From CAYTYX01 sp964442325 (lineage in GTDB: Bacteria; Patescibacteriota; Saccharimonadia; Saccharimonadales; UBA10212), in NCBI GenBank assembly GCA_964442325.1, contig CAYTYX010000002.1, positions 1 to 64,000 of the forward strand: a DNA stretch of 64,000 nt, in the 5' to 3' direction. Both the position numbers and the translations under genes were made by a program. Below are positions 56,902 through 64,000 of the stretch, in pieces. The stretch's first letter is position 1. Each line of letters starts with the position of its first letter. The notes beneath the pieces were generated by a model. The model was not told the origin of the DNA. It worked only from the letters and a program-made list of their open reading frames with translations, and searched no databases.

Positions 56902-58242
56902 TTATTGACTACCTGAAATTAGTGATTTTGCCTCAACGACCAATGAATCAAATTCTGCAGAGTTCCCCACATCACTCATAAATCGAGTGAGTTCTTGGCG
57001 ACCGGACTGAGCATCTGCATATTTGTAATTAAACCATCCAGCCATAAACAAGAAGACTGGGTTCTCTGTCCTTTCAAATTCGGTAAGATCAAAATCTATA
57101 ACTTTAAGGATAGAGGTTTCGCGTAGGAATTTTGGCTTCAATCTTTTTAATCTTGCTAAGCCCTTCTTGTGCTTTCCCTCGGCCATATCCAAAAAGGCTA
57201 AGTTGATTTTAGGCAACTGACTTCGGGGTAATAGTCGAGCGGCCATATGTGTATGCTCTTTTGCCTTTTTGGAGTCACCCATTCGCCAATATTGTGTCGA
57301 GAGATCTTGATGGATCCGCCCGTTGCTTGGATCTAACAGCAGCGCTTTTTCGGCATACTCGTTAGCTTCTTTAAACTCTTCTTCCCAGTTGTGATGCTGG
57401 TTCATCCCCATGTACATTCGAATCAAATATTTTTGAACTTGCAATTTAACATAGTCGAGATTAGGGAAATTCACATCTAATAGTCTCGACTCGAGTTGTT
57501 TGTGTAGAGACTCAAGTATTTTAAGTGCAGCCAACACATACCTCATTTCTCGCAACGACTCCAGACAAACAGCTAATGTAAAGAGGCTCATCTCAGCCAC
57601 ATTCCCGGCAACGATTTTTATTTCGGGCAGTGAATTTGTTTTCTGAATATCCCAGTTCCCTCTTTTGTTCGACTCTTTCAGAATTGATTCTATATAAATC
57701 TTCTCGTGTGGGGCTCGCGTTGAAAATTGATAAGAGATCTTAATATCAAATCTTGTAACGTCAACTTTATTGAATGATCCTTCTAGGGCATCGCCCCAAA
57801 CTAGAACCCTTATCCCGTTTTTTGTTATGAATTTCTCTGCTTTATCAGCGGAGCTAAAAGATAAGTCAGAGGGATAGCGCCTAAATTTTATTAGCTCCCC
57901 CAATCCTTCTTGATTAACAATATTTGTTAGTGCCTTCTGCACTTTTTGGGTAATCTTGGCTACCTCTTCGTCTTCTGGCTTTATGGCTATTCCGATGACT
58001 AATTCTTGCGGTGAGCGTAGTTTTAGCCATTTGTAGGACCAGGTTATGATGACCGCTAGTAGGGAAAGTACGATTATCACTGAAGATATATTCGCGGGTA
58101 AAAATATTCCAATAGAGCGAAGTCCCCCAATGACCACAGTTTCAATTATTAGAATAGCGAAGCAATAGATGAGGAGACTGTCTTTAGTCCCCCACTCAGC
58201 CTTCTTTAATTCTTGTAGCCAATTTGTAACACTCTCAGCCAT
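56902..58242 (-). CDS. membrane-anchored TPR-like hypothetical protein
   Basis: 446 aa. Two N-terminal membrane helices (about residues 20-40 and 47-70). A middle alpha/beta domain follows (about 85-200, VIGIAIKPEDEEVAKITQKVQKAL), then TPR-like repeats from about 225 (EKALLLDPSNGRIHQDLSTQYWRMGDSKKAKEHTHMAARLLP). The base composition is more AT-rich than neighbouring core genes and TTG/ATA codons are common, another sign of an accessory origin. GAGGA precedes the ATG. A partner-binding scaffold is likely; no enzymatic motif is seen. Confidence 0.72.
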   Translation of the reverse strand: MAESVTNWLQELKKAEWGTKDSLLIYCFAILIIETVVIGGLRSIGIFLPANISSVIIVLSLLAVIITWSYKWLKLRSPQELVIGIAIKPEDEEVAKITQKVQKALTNIVNQEGLGELIKFRRYPSDLSFSSADKAEKFITKNGIRVLVWGDALEGSFNKVDVTRFDIKISYQFSTRAPHEKIYIESILKESNKRGNWDIQKTNSLPEIKIVAGNVAEMSLFTLAVCLESLREMRYVLAALKILESLHKQLESRLLDVNFPNLDYVKLQVQKYLIRMYMGMNQHHNWEEEFKEANEYAEKALLLDPSNGRIHQDLSTQYWRMGDSKKAKEHTHMAARLLPRSQLPKINLAFLDMAEGKHKKGLARLKRLKPKFLRETSILKVIDFDLTEFERTENPVFLFMAGWFNYKYADAQSGRQELTRFMSDVGNSAEFDSLVVEAKSLISGSQ

Positions 58243-58338
58243 TTTGTCCTCTTCTTAAATATACACCCAGAAAGAAGCTAGAAATTAATAGAGGCCTTAT
58301 ACGTCCACTCGGGAGTTGGGGCAGCACGGGATGTTGAT

Positions 58339-58428
58339 TTAATTAAAGAAATTTGTTTCTGCTAGCTCGTCGGGCAAAAAACCTCCCAGAAGCAAAAACT
58401 TGGGACTGCGCCATCCGATTACCGACTG
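58339..58428 (-). pseudogene. possible duplicated remnant of the rarA 3' end
   Basis: A 29-codon open stretch ends GGFLPDELAETNFFN-stop, which parallels the RarA C-terminus ([19 protein letters not shown]) encoded about 210 nt away on the same strand. The similarity covers only about 15 residues. The rest of the 307-nt gap (58243-58549) holds a 7-bp hairpin (CCCTAAT/ATTAGGG near 58479-58506) and no convincing gene; a 66-aa plus-strand reading frame over it lacks a start signal. Confidence 0.3.
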
Positions 58429-58549
58429 CTACGTATCAGGTTTTGCTACGGGACAGGCTTTGGGGTGCCTACCGCCGCCCTAATATCTTGATGCTCCAAT
58501 TAGGGATATTCTCCCTCTTGTCGCTTCAGGAATTAGAGCTGGACGAACA

Positions 58550-59746
58550 CTAATCAAAGAAGTTTATATTTTTGATTTCTGAAGGTAAAAAACCTTCAGG
58601 GTGTTCGAACCCAGCTTCCCATTTCGTACCTTTGCCGTAGCCCAAATCTTTCATCAGCTTGGTTGGCGCGTTGCGCAGGTGCAGCGGCACGGGCAAATCC
58701 GGATATTGCCGAGCGGTAGCTTGAGCTTTGCCCATAGCATTTGTAATATCGCGGCTTTTGGGCGCTTTGGCCATCACCGTGGCGCAGTGAAACAGATTAT
58801 ATTGGCACTCTGGCATTCCAATTCGTTCTACCGCCAAAAAAGTCGACACGGCCAAATTTAGCGCCGCCGGAGCGGCCATGCCGATATCTTCGCTGGCAAA
58901 AACCACCATCCGCCTAGCAATAAACTTTGGGTCTTCCCCGGCCTGTAGCATCCGCGCCATATAATAAAGCGCTGCGGTTGGGTCGCTGCCACGCATAGAT
59001 TTTATAAACGCGCTGATGATGTTGTAGTGCTGCTCGCCGGCTTTGTCGTACCCCGGAATCCGAGCTTGGGCAGCTTGCTCCACGATTTTATCTGTAATTA
59101 CGGCTTTACCGGCCAGCTGATTGGCCAGCTCCAGGTTGCCCAGCGCCACACGGGCGTCGCCACTGGAAAGTTCGGCCAGCATATCTAAACTTTTGGCCGG
59201 TAAGCGCTTGGCGGCAATTTTTTCTGCCTTGGCCGCGGTTTTAAGAATGTGGGTGATGTCTTGTTTTGTTAGCGGGTTGAGCACAATCACCCGGCTGCGG
59301 CTAAGTAGCGGCGTGATGACTTCGAAACTGGGGTTTTCGGTAGTAGCGCCGATTAGCGTGACTAAGCCAGACTCGACGTGTGGCAAAAAAGCATCTTGTT
59401 GGGCCTTATTAAAACGATGAATTTCATCCACGAAGAGTACCGTTTTGACAGGTTTTTCGACGGTACTACCTTGCTCGTTCTTACGAGCCCGCTCGACCAC
59501 TTTTGTAACATCGGCTTTGCCGGCGTTAACGGCGCTAATTTCTACAAAGTCGGCTTCTAGTTCGTTGGCAATAATCCGGGCCAGCGTAGTTTTGCCGCTA
59601 CCGGGCGGCCCCCAAAAAATCAAACTAAAAGGCTTGCCGGCTTTAACCAACTCGTCTAAAAGTTTGCCACGGCCCAAGATATGTTCTTGGCCGACTACCT
59701 GTCCCAAAGTTTGCGGGCGCATCCGCTCCGCCAAAGGTCTGTCCAT
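58550..59746 (-). CDS. rarA: replication-associated recombination protein RarA (MgsA)
   Basis: 398-aa AAA+ clamp-loader-like ATPase acting at stalled forks. N-terminal [21 protein letters not shown], Walker [12 protein letters not shown], Walker [20 protein letters not shown], sensor GATTENPSF, and the C-terminal tetramerisation region ([27 protein letters not shown]). Slightly shorter than E. coli RarA (447). A similar C-terminal peptide reappears downstream. Confidence 0.95.
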   Translation of the reverse strand: MDRPLAERMRPQTLGQVVGQEHILGRGKLLDELVKAGKPFSLIFWGPPGSGKTTLARIIANELEADFVEISAVNAGKADVTKVVERARKNEQGSTVEKPVKTVLFVDEIHRFNKAQQDAFLPHVESGLVTLIGATTENPSFEVITPLLSRSRVIVLNPLTKQDITHILKTAAKAEKIAAKRLPAKSLDMLAELSSGDARVALGNLELANQLAGKAVITDKIVEQAAQARIPGYDKAGEQHYNIISAFIKSMRGSDPTAALYYMARMLQAGEDPKFIARRMVVFASEDIGMAAPAALNLAVSTFLAVERIGMPECQYNLFHCATVMAKAPKSRDITNAMGKAQATARQYPDLPVPLHLRNAPTKLMKDLGYGKGTKWEAGFEHPEGFLPSEIKNINFFD

Positions 59747-59906
59747 ACACTTATTATGTCACTTTAATAAGATTGCCGCCTATTTTACAAATTTTGAGTC
59801 TAAAATCTTACAGCGCGGAGTGTTTTTTGGCGTCATACTGCATATGGGATTTATGTGTTTTGTAAATCCACCACCTAATCACCACCAAAAACTCTAGGAG
59901 GGCGAT

Positions 59907-60458
59907 ATGACGGCAAAATTTATGGCGTTTACAATTTTGCTGTACTCGGTCGCCGCGTACGCCCTGACTTTTACCCACCCAAACGACCTGATGTTTTTGC
60001 TGATATCGGGCGATAAGCGCGTGGCGGAGGGGCGCATCCTAGCCAGCCTGTTGGTAATTACGCTGGTAATCAACCGGCGCTTCCGAAGCTCGGTAAGCCA
60101 GCCGACTCTATCGGCAATTGGAGTCGGCGCGATTTTTACCGGCTTAATTGGTTTTTACTTGGGTTCAACCTACTACACAGACTATTCTTACTTTTTCCCG
60201 CCACTCGATTACGCCACAGTTTTTGTTGTTGGCTACTTGCTGGTAGTTTTGGCGTTAGAACAAACCGCGCCGCAGTCAGCTCCTGCTACTAGCAAGCTGG
60301 ACCTGCTATTCGACACCCTTGTCAGTCGAGCACTAGCTTTGGCCCAAAATTCGCTGGAGTATATTTCGACCGGTTTTGACGCGCTTAGCCAATCACTTTA
60401 CATCGGCCCTTTAGGTACTCTGCAGCCAGTTAACGCCAGAAATAAGCATCCGCCATAA
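59907..60458 (+). CDS. hypothetical membrane protein convergent to the electron-transfer operon
   Basis: 183 aa with about four membrane helices (residues 4-21, 42-58, 72-92, 107-125) and a polar C-terminal tail with an amphipathic helix (SRALALAQNSLEYISTGFDALSQ). Family not recognised. AGGAGGG Shine-Dalgarno site 5 nt before the ATG. The last codons and stop form one arm and the loop of a terminator shared with the convergent RnfD-FNR gene. Confidence 0.75.
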   Translation: MTAKFMAFTILLYSVAAYALTFTHPNDLMFLLISGDKRVAEGRILASLLVITLVINRRFRSSVSQPTLSAIGVGAIFTGLIGFYLGSTYYTDYSYFFPPLDYATVFVVGYLLVVLALEQTAPQSAPATSKLDLLFDTLVSRALALAQNSLEYISTGFDALSQSLYIGPLGTLQPVNARNKHPP

Positions 60459-60471
60459 ATTAATAAGGCGG
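60450..60471. terminator. hairpin spanning convergent stop codons
   Basis: CCGCC (60450-60454) pairs with GGCGG (60467-60471); the TAA stop of the plus-strand gene lies in the AT-rich loop and the minus-strand stop just outside. A minimal bidirectional barrier. Confidence 0.45.
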
Positions 60472-60472
60472 C

Positions 60473-61987
60473 TTAAACGTAGCCGGGGAAGAAGTCTGTT
60501 TTAATACGGTTTCTGGCTACACCGAGTCTTCTTAAAATATCCGTCATCGCTTTAACCATAGTGTGCGTTCCGGAGATGTAAAATGTTCGCTCAGCGTAGT
60601 CTGGTATCTGAGCCTTTATGAGCTTGGCGTTGATTGGGCCGGGCTTAGCGCCAGCCGGCAAAGTCGCGGTCTGGCCGGTCAACACGTAGGTGACGCTGTG
60701 GCCTAGTTTGCGCCGGGCGGCTTCGAACACATCGGTATATACTAGCTCGTTGGCATTCTTGGCAGAATAGAGCATAGAGACGGAGCGATTATCGTTGGTG
60801 TCTAGTAGGTATTTGGTCATACTGCGAAACGGTGTTATGCCAATACCGCCGGCTATAAAGGCCAGTTTCTCGGCTTTGTCTTCGGGCATTGTAAAGTCGC
60901 CGCCAAGCTGGGCAACGGCTATTGGCGTGTCGTTATCCATTACCAACATAGCTTGTTTGAAGCTGCTGCTTTGGGAGTAAAATTTTACGCCTAGCCTAAG
61001 ATTGTCTTCGGTTGGCGACGAAGCTAGGGTAAAGTAGCGGCGATTGCCGCGAGCGTCGGCACCGGCGTGTGGCAGCGTCCACTCGGTATATTGGCCGGGC
61101 TTGTACGAAAATTTTTGGTTATTAGAGAAAACAAAATCAACTACATCTGGCGCCAGCTTATGTTTTTGAGCCAGTTTTGGTAGCAACTTAACTTTTGGAG
61201 TTATCAGATACGAAAAGATGTTGCTGGCAACCAGCGCTAGCTCCGGCGTTGAATACAGGCTAAATAAATGAACTTGTGGCGGCAGTAAGATGCCGGCCAA
61301 AGCCCCATACCACCTTTGGCCAACTTTGATAGCTGGCGAAGTTAGAGGCTCGATCAGCATCACAAACGCCAGGAAAAATAGCGGTGAGTGTAACAGCGCT
61401 CGATGCAAGGCGTCTGACACGCCGCCACCACCAATTAGTGTATAAACAGCAGTAGCTATAAGCGTGGCCGCCAAAAAACTAAACACCATTTGCCAACGCT
61501 GAATTTTCCGCACCAGCAGCATGCCGCCCAGCACAACCAGTGGCAGTAGGTGCGAACTACTCACCCACCAGCTGGCAGTGTCGCCAGCGCCAATCGCCGT
61601 TAGCGCAACCGCTACCGCCGCCGGGTTAAAGATGTGCTTTTTATTGATCGTTAAAATGTATTTAGAAGCCATAGCCAACCCGCCAGCGGCCGTTAGAAAA
61701 ATCAAGCTTTGACTCGAGGCCAGCGGCGTGATTATGAGCGACAGTATCAACGCCGTAATCAGCGGCGACTCAATAGCGGCCGGTACCTCGTAGGCATAGG
61801 CAAATATCTTATTAGATACATAGCAAATCAAACTTAGATAACCGGCCGACAGGGCAATTGCCAACGGTTTATACGAGATATAGCCGGTCGCGCCCATAAC
61901 CATAGCCCCGGCCAGCAAAAATAATAGATAGTACAGTGTTAGCCGGTACATCGAGATACTATCTAGCACTTTATCTATAAACTTCAT
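60473..61987 (-). CDS. RnfD/NqrB-like membrane domain fused to ferredoxin-NAD(P)+ reductase-type domain
   Basis: 504 aa. The first about 265 residues hold 8-10 membrane helices with the RnfD/NqrB-type segment NKKHIFNPAAVAVALTAIG. The C-terminal part is a flavin reductase: FSNNQKFSYKPGQYTEWTLPH, FAD motif RRYFTLASSPTEDNLRLG, NAD motif FIAGGIGITPFRSMTKYLL and TFYISGTHTMVKAMTDILRR. It would pass electrons from NAD(P)H to a membrane flavin/quinone. Start overlaps the ApbE stop by 4 bp. Confidence 0.88.
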   Translation of the reverse strand: MKFIDKVLDSISMYRLTLYYLLFLLAGAMVMGATGYISYKPLAIALSAGYLSLICYVSNKIFAYAYEVPAAIESPLITALILSLIITPLASSQSLIFLTAAGGLAMASKYILTINKKHIFNPAAVAVALTAIGAGDTASWWVSSSHLLPLVVLGGMLLVRKIQRWQMVFSFLAATLIATAVYTLIGGGGVSDALHRALLHSPLFFLAFVMLIEPLTSPAIKVGQRWYGALAGILLPPQVHLFSLYSTPELALVASNIFSYLITPKVKLLPKLAQKHKLAPDVVDFVFSNNQKFSYKPGQYTEWTLPHAGADARGNRRYFTLASSPTEDNLRLGVKFYSQSSSFKQAMLVMDNDTPIAVAQLGGDFTMPEDKAEKLAFIAGGIGITPFRSMTKYLLDTNDNRSVSMLYSAKNANELVYTDVFEAARRKLGHSVTYVLTGQTATLPAGAKPGPINAKLIKAQIPDYAERTFYISGTHTMVKAMTDILRRLGVARNRIKTDFFPGYV

Positions 61988-62724
61988 CCGGCAACCACGT
62001 ATCTTTCAAAACCACTAGTGAGAGTGGCTAATTTATCACCACTAATCATATAGCCTTCAAAGCCATCTAGCTTTTCTATAAACTCGATGCCACGCTTGCC
62101 CATCGCGAATGCGGCGGTGGCAAAACGGTCGGCTTCGTAAATGTTTGGGCCAATGACCGTTAGGCTCGCCACTGCCTCCAGATCTGCACTGGAATTTTTT
62201 GGGTCATATATGTGCTGTCCGCGAATATAGGTACCTGAGGTGGCGACGCCTTTATCGGTTAACTCGATTATTTTTACTATCTCTTCCCTTTTAAATGGGT
62301 TGCGGATACCGATTCGCCACAGCTGCCCCTCGGCACTGCTGCCGTGTATTTCTACGTCGCCGGCTATCTCGACATAAAAATTGCGGAAGCGTTTGGCTAG
62401 CAGCTGGGCGGCGTTATGGATGGCCCAGCCTTTAACTAAGCCGGACGGATCCAGCTTGCCGGCATGGGAAATTTCAAAGTAGCCATCGGTTTGTTGCTTG
62501 GTCTGTTCGCAGAGATCTAAGACTTGTTTCATCTCGGCCGACCATTTGTTTTTGGGCAGGCCTTGATTGACTTTAGAGATCTCGCTGGATAATTTATAGG
62601 TGCTGTATTTGGCGTCAACTTCGTGGAAATAATCAAACACTTCATCAAACACGTCACCAGTAGCGGCTTTATCGATGATTTCGACTGTGGCTGGCATACC
62701 CATTACTATTTTAGTTTTCTTCAT
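61984..62724 (-). CDS. apbE: FAD:protein FMN transferase (ApbE family)
   Basis: 246-aa enzyme that covalently attaches FMN to Thr/Ser of partner proteins. Motifs: MGMPATVEIIDKA, DAKYSTYKLSSEISKVN, LDPSGLVKGWAIHNAAQLL, YVEIAGDVEIHG and RGQHIYDPKNSS. Somewhat shorter than classical lipoprotein ApbE (about 330) and lacks a signal peptide or lipobox, so it may act in the cytoplasm or at the membrane inner face. Between the FMN-binding protein and RnfD-FNR genes, both overlapping, which identifies its likely substrate. Confidence 0.93.
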   Translation of the reverse strand: MKKTKIVMGMPATVEIIDKAATGDVFDEVFDYFHEVDAKYSTYKLSSEISKVNQGLPKNKWSAEMKQVLDLCEQTKQQTDGYFEISHAGKLDPSGLVKGWAIHNAAQLLAKRFRNFYVEIAGDVEIHGSSAEGQLWRIGIRNPFKREEIVKIIELTDKGVATSGTYIRGQHIYDPKNSSADLEAVASLTVIGPNIYEADRFATAAFAMGKRGIEFIEKLDGFEGYMISGDKLATLTSGFERYVVAG

Positions 62725-63242
62725 TAGTGCGCCTGGCTTAAAGCCGAAGCCAGCGATTCTATAAAGGCTTGGCTGGTATCGCTGGCACCGGAAATTATAT
62801 TTACATTGCTACTCTGGGCTTGAATGGCTTCTTGTTTGAGGTAAGGCAGGGCTTGGCCGTTTATGTAAACTGAGGTTGAGCGGTCACTCGGGTACTGTAA
62901 AATTTGCACGTCGGTCAGTTTGCCACCCTGGATAACTGCCTGCACTTGAATATATCCGTAGTACGCGTTGGCGGCACTACCGGTGTAGTTACCGTTTTTA
63001 TACTGGCCGGTGGTTTGCTGAGGCGTAGTTGTTGCAGCTGGAGGGGTAACGGTGCCACCATCGTCTGCGCCTTCTGAATTTATAGAAGTTGATGGAGGCG
63101 TAGATGTCGGGGTCTGGATAGGCGGTAAGACCAAAGCAACGCCAGAGCCGTCGTGCCGTTGATGAAAGCTATAGGCAACAAAAGTAAGCACCACAAAGCC
63201 GGCCAGCAAGGATTTTTTTAGATTTTTACTAGGTTCAAACAC
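62724..63242 (-). CDS. membrane-anchored FMN-binding domain protein (flavinylation substrate)
   Basis: 172 aa. One N-terminal helix (residues 11-25, LLAGFVVLTFVAYSF), a Pro/Thr-rich linker (38-75) and an FMN_bind domain (about 80-172) starting YKNGNYTGSAANAYYGYIQVQAVI. The motif IISGASDTSQAF near residue 150 fits the SGA(S/T)xT/S site for covalent FMN attachment by ApbE. Faces outside the membrane if the helix is a signal anchor. GTG start with a -10 box ending 8 nt upstream. Confidence 0.9.
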   Translation of the reverse strand: MFEPSKNLKKSLLAGFVVLTFVAYSFHQRHDGSGVALVLPPIQTPTSTPPSTSINSEGADDGGTVTPPAATTTPQQTTGQYKNGNYTGSAANAYYGYIQVQAVIQGGKLTDVQILQYPSDRSTSVYINGQALPYLKQEAIQAQSSNVNIISGASDTSQAFIESLASALSQAH

Positions 63243-63250
63243 TTAAATCT

Positions 63251-63256
63251 ATTATA
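63251..63256 (-). promoter_or_regulatory. -10 box of the flavin electron-transfer operon
   Basis: Minus-strand TATAAT ends 8 nt before the GTG at 63242; leaderless or near-leaderless transcript predicted. Confidence 0.5.
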
Positions 63257-63305
63257 CGTTAGCGGTTGAAACTGAAAACTGGCTGAGCGTCTAGCCTAGT
63301 ATATT

Positions 63306-63974
63306 TTAGTGATTACTAATTTGCTGACTAGGCTTAGGTTGAACGGCCCGCGCCAAAACTATAAACCATACTCCAAGTGATAGCATTTGAACTTCTTGAG
63401 TAGGCCCCCAAGCCTTATCGCTGAAGGAGCCAGTTATTGCGTACTGGATGATTGATGCCGTTAGGTAGGCAAGCGCCAAAACGACCAGACTCACACTTGC
63501 CAGCCTTAAATTTTTGAGCTTGTAATGGTTAGCATACAGCCAGCCGCCGACAGGTAGGAGTAAGTAGCAAATCGCAATTAAGATACTGCTATAGCCATGG
63601 CTTGGAATATTAAACTGCGATAGCGAGACGTGCACCGGGATAACACACGAGTTGCTTAGGGTTTCCGAGCACGGCAATGGATAAAGAGCATCGATGGCAT
63701 TAGCTAGTCCCAGCGCAGCCGTACCCAACACAAGCAAAAGATATCCCCTGCCCCTAGAGATTGCCTTAATAAACAGCACAGCCAGCGCAACAAACAACGC
63801 ACCGGAAATTACATCTAAGCTTCTAAACACTAGCTGATGAGGCTGGCCGATTGCGCTTAGTTCACTAATGGCACCACGGTGAGACAAAAGATGGTAGTTT
63901 AAAAACAGCCCAAGCAGCCAGTTATTAAAGCCGAGCGACGCTAAGCCGGCTAAAATCGTTAGCTTTTTACCCAT
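63306..63974 (-). CDS. DUF998-like multi-pass membrane protein
   Basis: 222 aa with six to seven hydrophobic helices. The middle segment NAIDALYPLPC...HVSLSQFNIPSHGYSS resembles the loop of DUF998 proteins (FPxD-type), with two Cys (PCSETLSNSC) that could form an extracytoplasmic disulfide. Function unknown. The ATG at 63974 (MGKKLTILAG) is preferred over an upstream start at 63995 because a TGCTATTAT -10-like box lies between them. Confidence 0.75.
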   Translation of the reverse strand: MGKKLTILAGLASLGFNNWLLGLFLNYHLLSHRGAISELSAIGQPHQLVFRSLDVISGALFVALAVLFIKAISRGRGYLLLVLGTAALGLANAIDALYPLPCSETLSNSCVIPVHVSLSQFNIPSHGYSSILIAICYLLLPVGGWLYANHYKLKNLRLASVSLVVLALAYLTASIIQYAITGSFSDKAWGPTQEVQMLSLGVWFIVLARAVQPKPSQQISNH

Positions 63975-64000
63975 TATTAACCCGTATAATAGCATCGAAC

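Noticed and set aside
58353..58553. 66-aa plus-strand frame between the TPR gene and rarA
   Set aside because: No ribosome-binding site or -10 at a useful distance and its composition is not protein-like; the opposite strand carries the RarA-tail echo.
1..64000. CRISPR array, tRNA or rRNA genes, insertion sequences
   Set aside because: No regularly spaced repeats with variable spacers, no TψC-type tRNA signatures and no transposase-like protein were found by reading both strands.

Overview
The window looks like a chromosome segment of a Patescibacteria (CPR) member, most likely Candidatus Saccharibacteria (TM7). This rests on gene content and compactness, since no rRNA or other marker gene is present. 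Supporting features are the standard code with TGA used as a stop, very tight packing with ATGA/TAATG overlaps, a GatCAB amidotransferase operon, a split transketolase, NDH-2, an RnfD/NqrB-ferredoxin-reductase fusion with ApbE, a lone PilB ATPase and many short prepilin-like or hypothetical membrane proteins. I see no tRNA, rRNA, CRISPR or transposase gene. A 10-N scaffold gap lies at 16098-16107.

Layout. 0-13.5 kb: rsmD, recG, a methyltransferase, tyrS, a class A penicillin-binding protein, radA, a membrane-anchored HETLH protein and clpC under a CIRCE operator. 13.5-15.6 kb: an unannotated small-RNA candidate with its own promoter and terminator, a DUF378 gene, a palindromic repeat and nusA behind an attenuator-like terminator. 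15.6-22.6 kb: an isolated M1-type N-domain, an M3 peptidase, yraN-rnhB-rplS, pilB, a SpoU methylase and a CAP-domain protein. 22.6-30.5 kb: dnaE, two small envelope/stress-type proteins and gatC-gatA-(HEPN-like)-gatB. 30.5-33.6 kb: a GC-rich one-gene island, uvrB and a prepilin-like protein. 33.6-41.8 kb: a long carbon-metabolism operon read gap-rpiB-rpe-tktN-tktC-fba-pfkB-unknown-LOG. 41.8-53.1 kb: glpQ-like, trxB-grx, pheS-pheT-FKBP, a glycosidase, rmuC, an MFS exporter and NDH-2. 53.1-58.5 kb is accessory: two more GC-rich one-gene islands, topoisomerase IB, and five direct copies of an 18-bp intergenic repeat that separate single small genes. 58.5-64 kb: rarA, then a flavin-based membrane electron-transfer operon (FMN-binding protein, ApbE, RnfD-FNR fusion).

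Three observations stand out. (1) In about 16 genes a clear -10 box ends only 5-8 nt before the start codon, so leaderless mRNA appears to be a default here; further genes have leaders of only a few nucleotides. (2) Three GC-rich genes (30.7, 53.7 and 55.3 kb) share one design: an AT-rich promoter with a 17-nt spacer, a 60-80 nt leader, a Shine-Dalgarno site, an actinobacterium-like GC-rich ORF and a long GC hairpin. They look like captured foreign genes. (3) Between 55.1 and 56.9 kb, direct repeats (core CCGCCCGCTTATTTTGAG) flank one gene each, like a cassette array without a recognisable integron.
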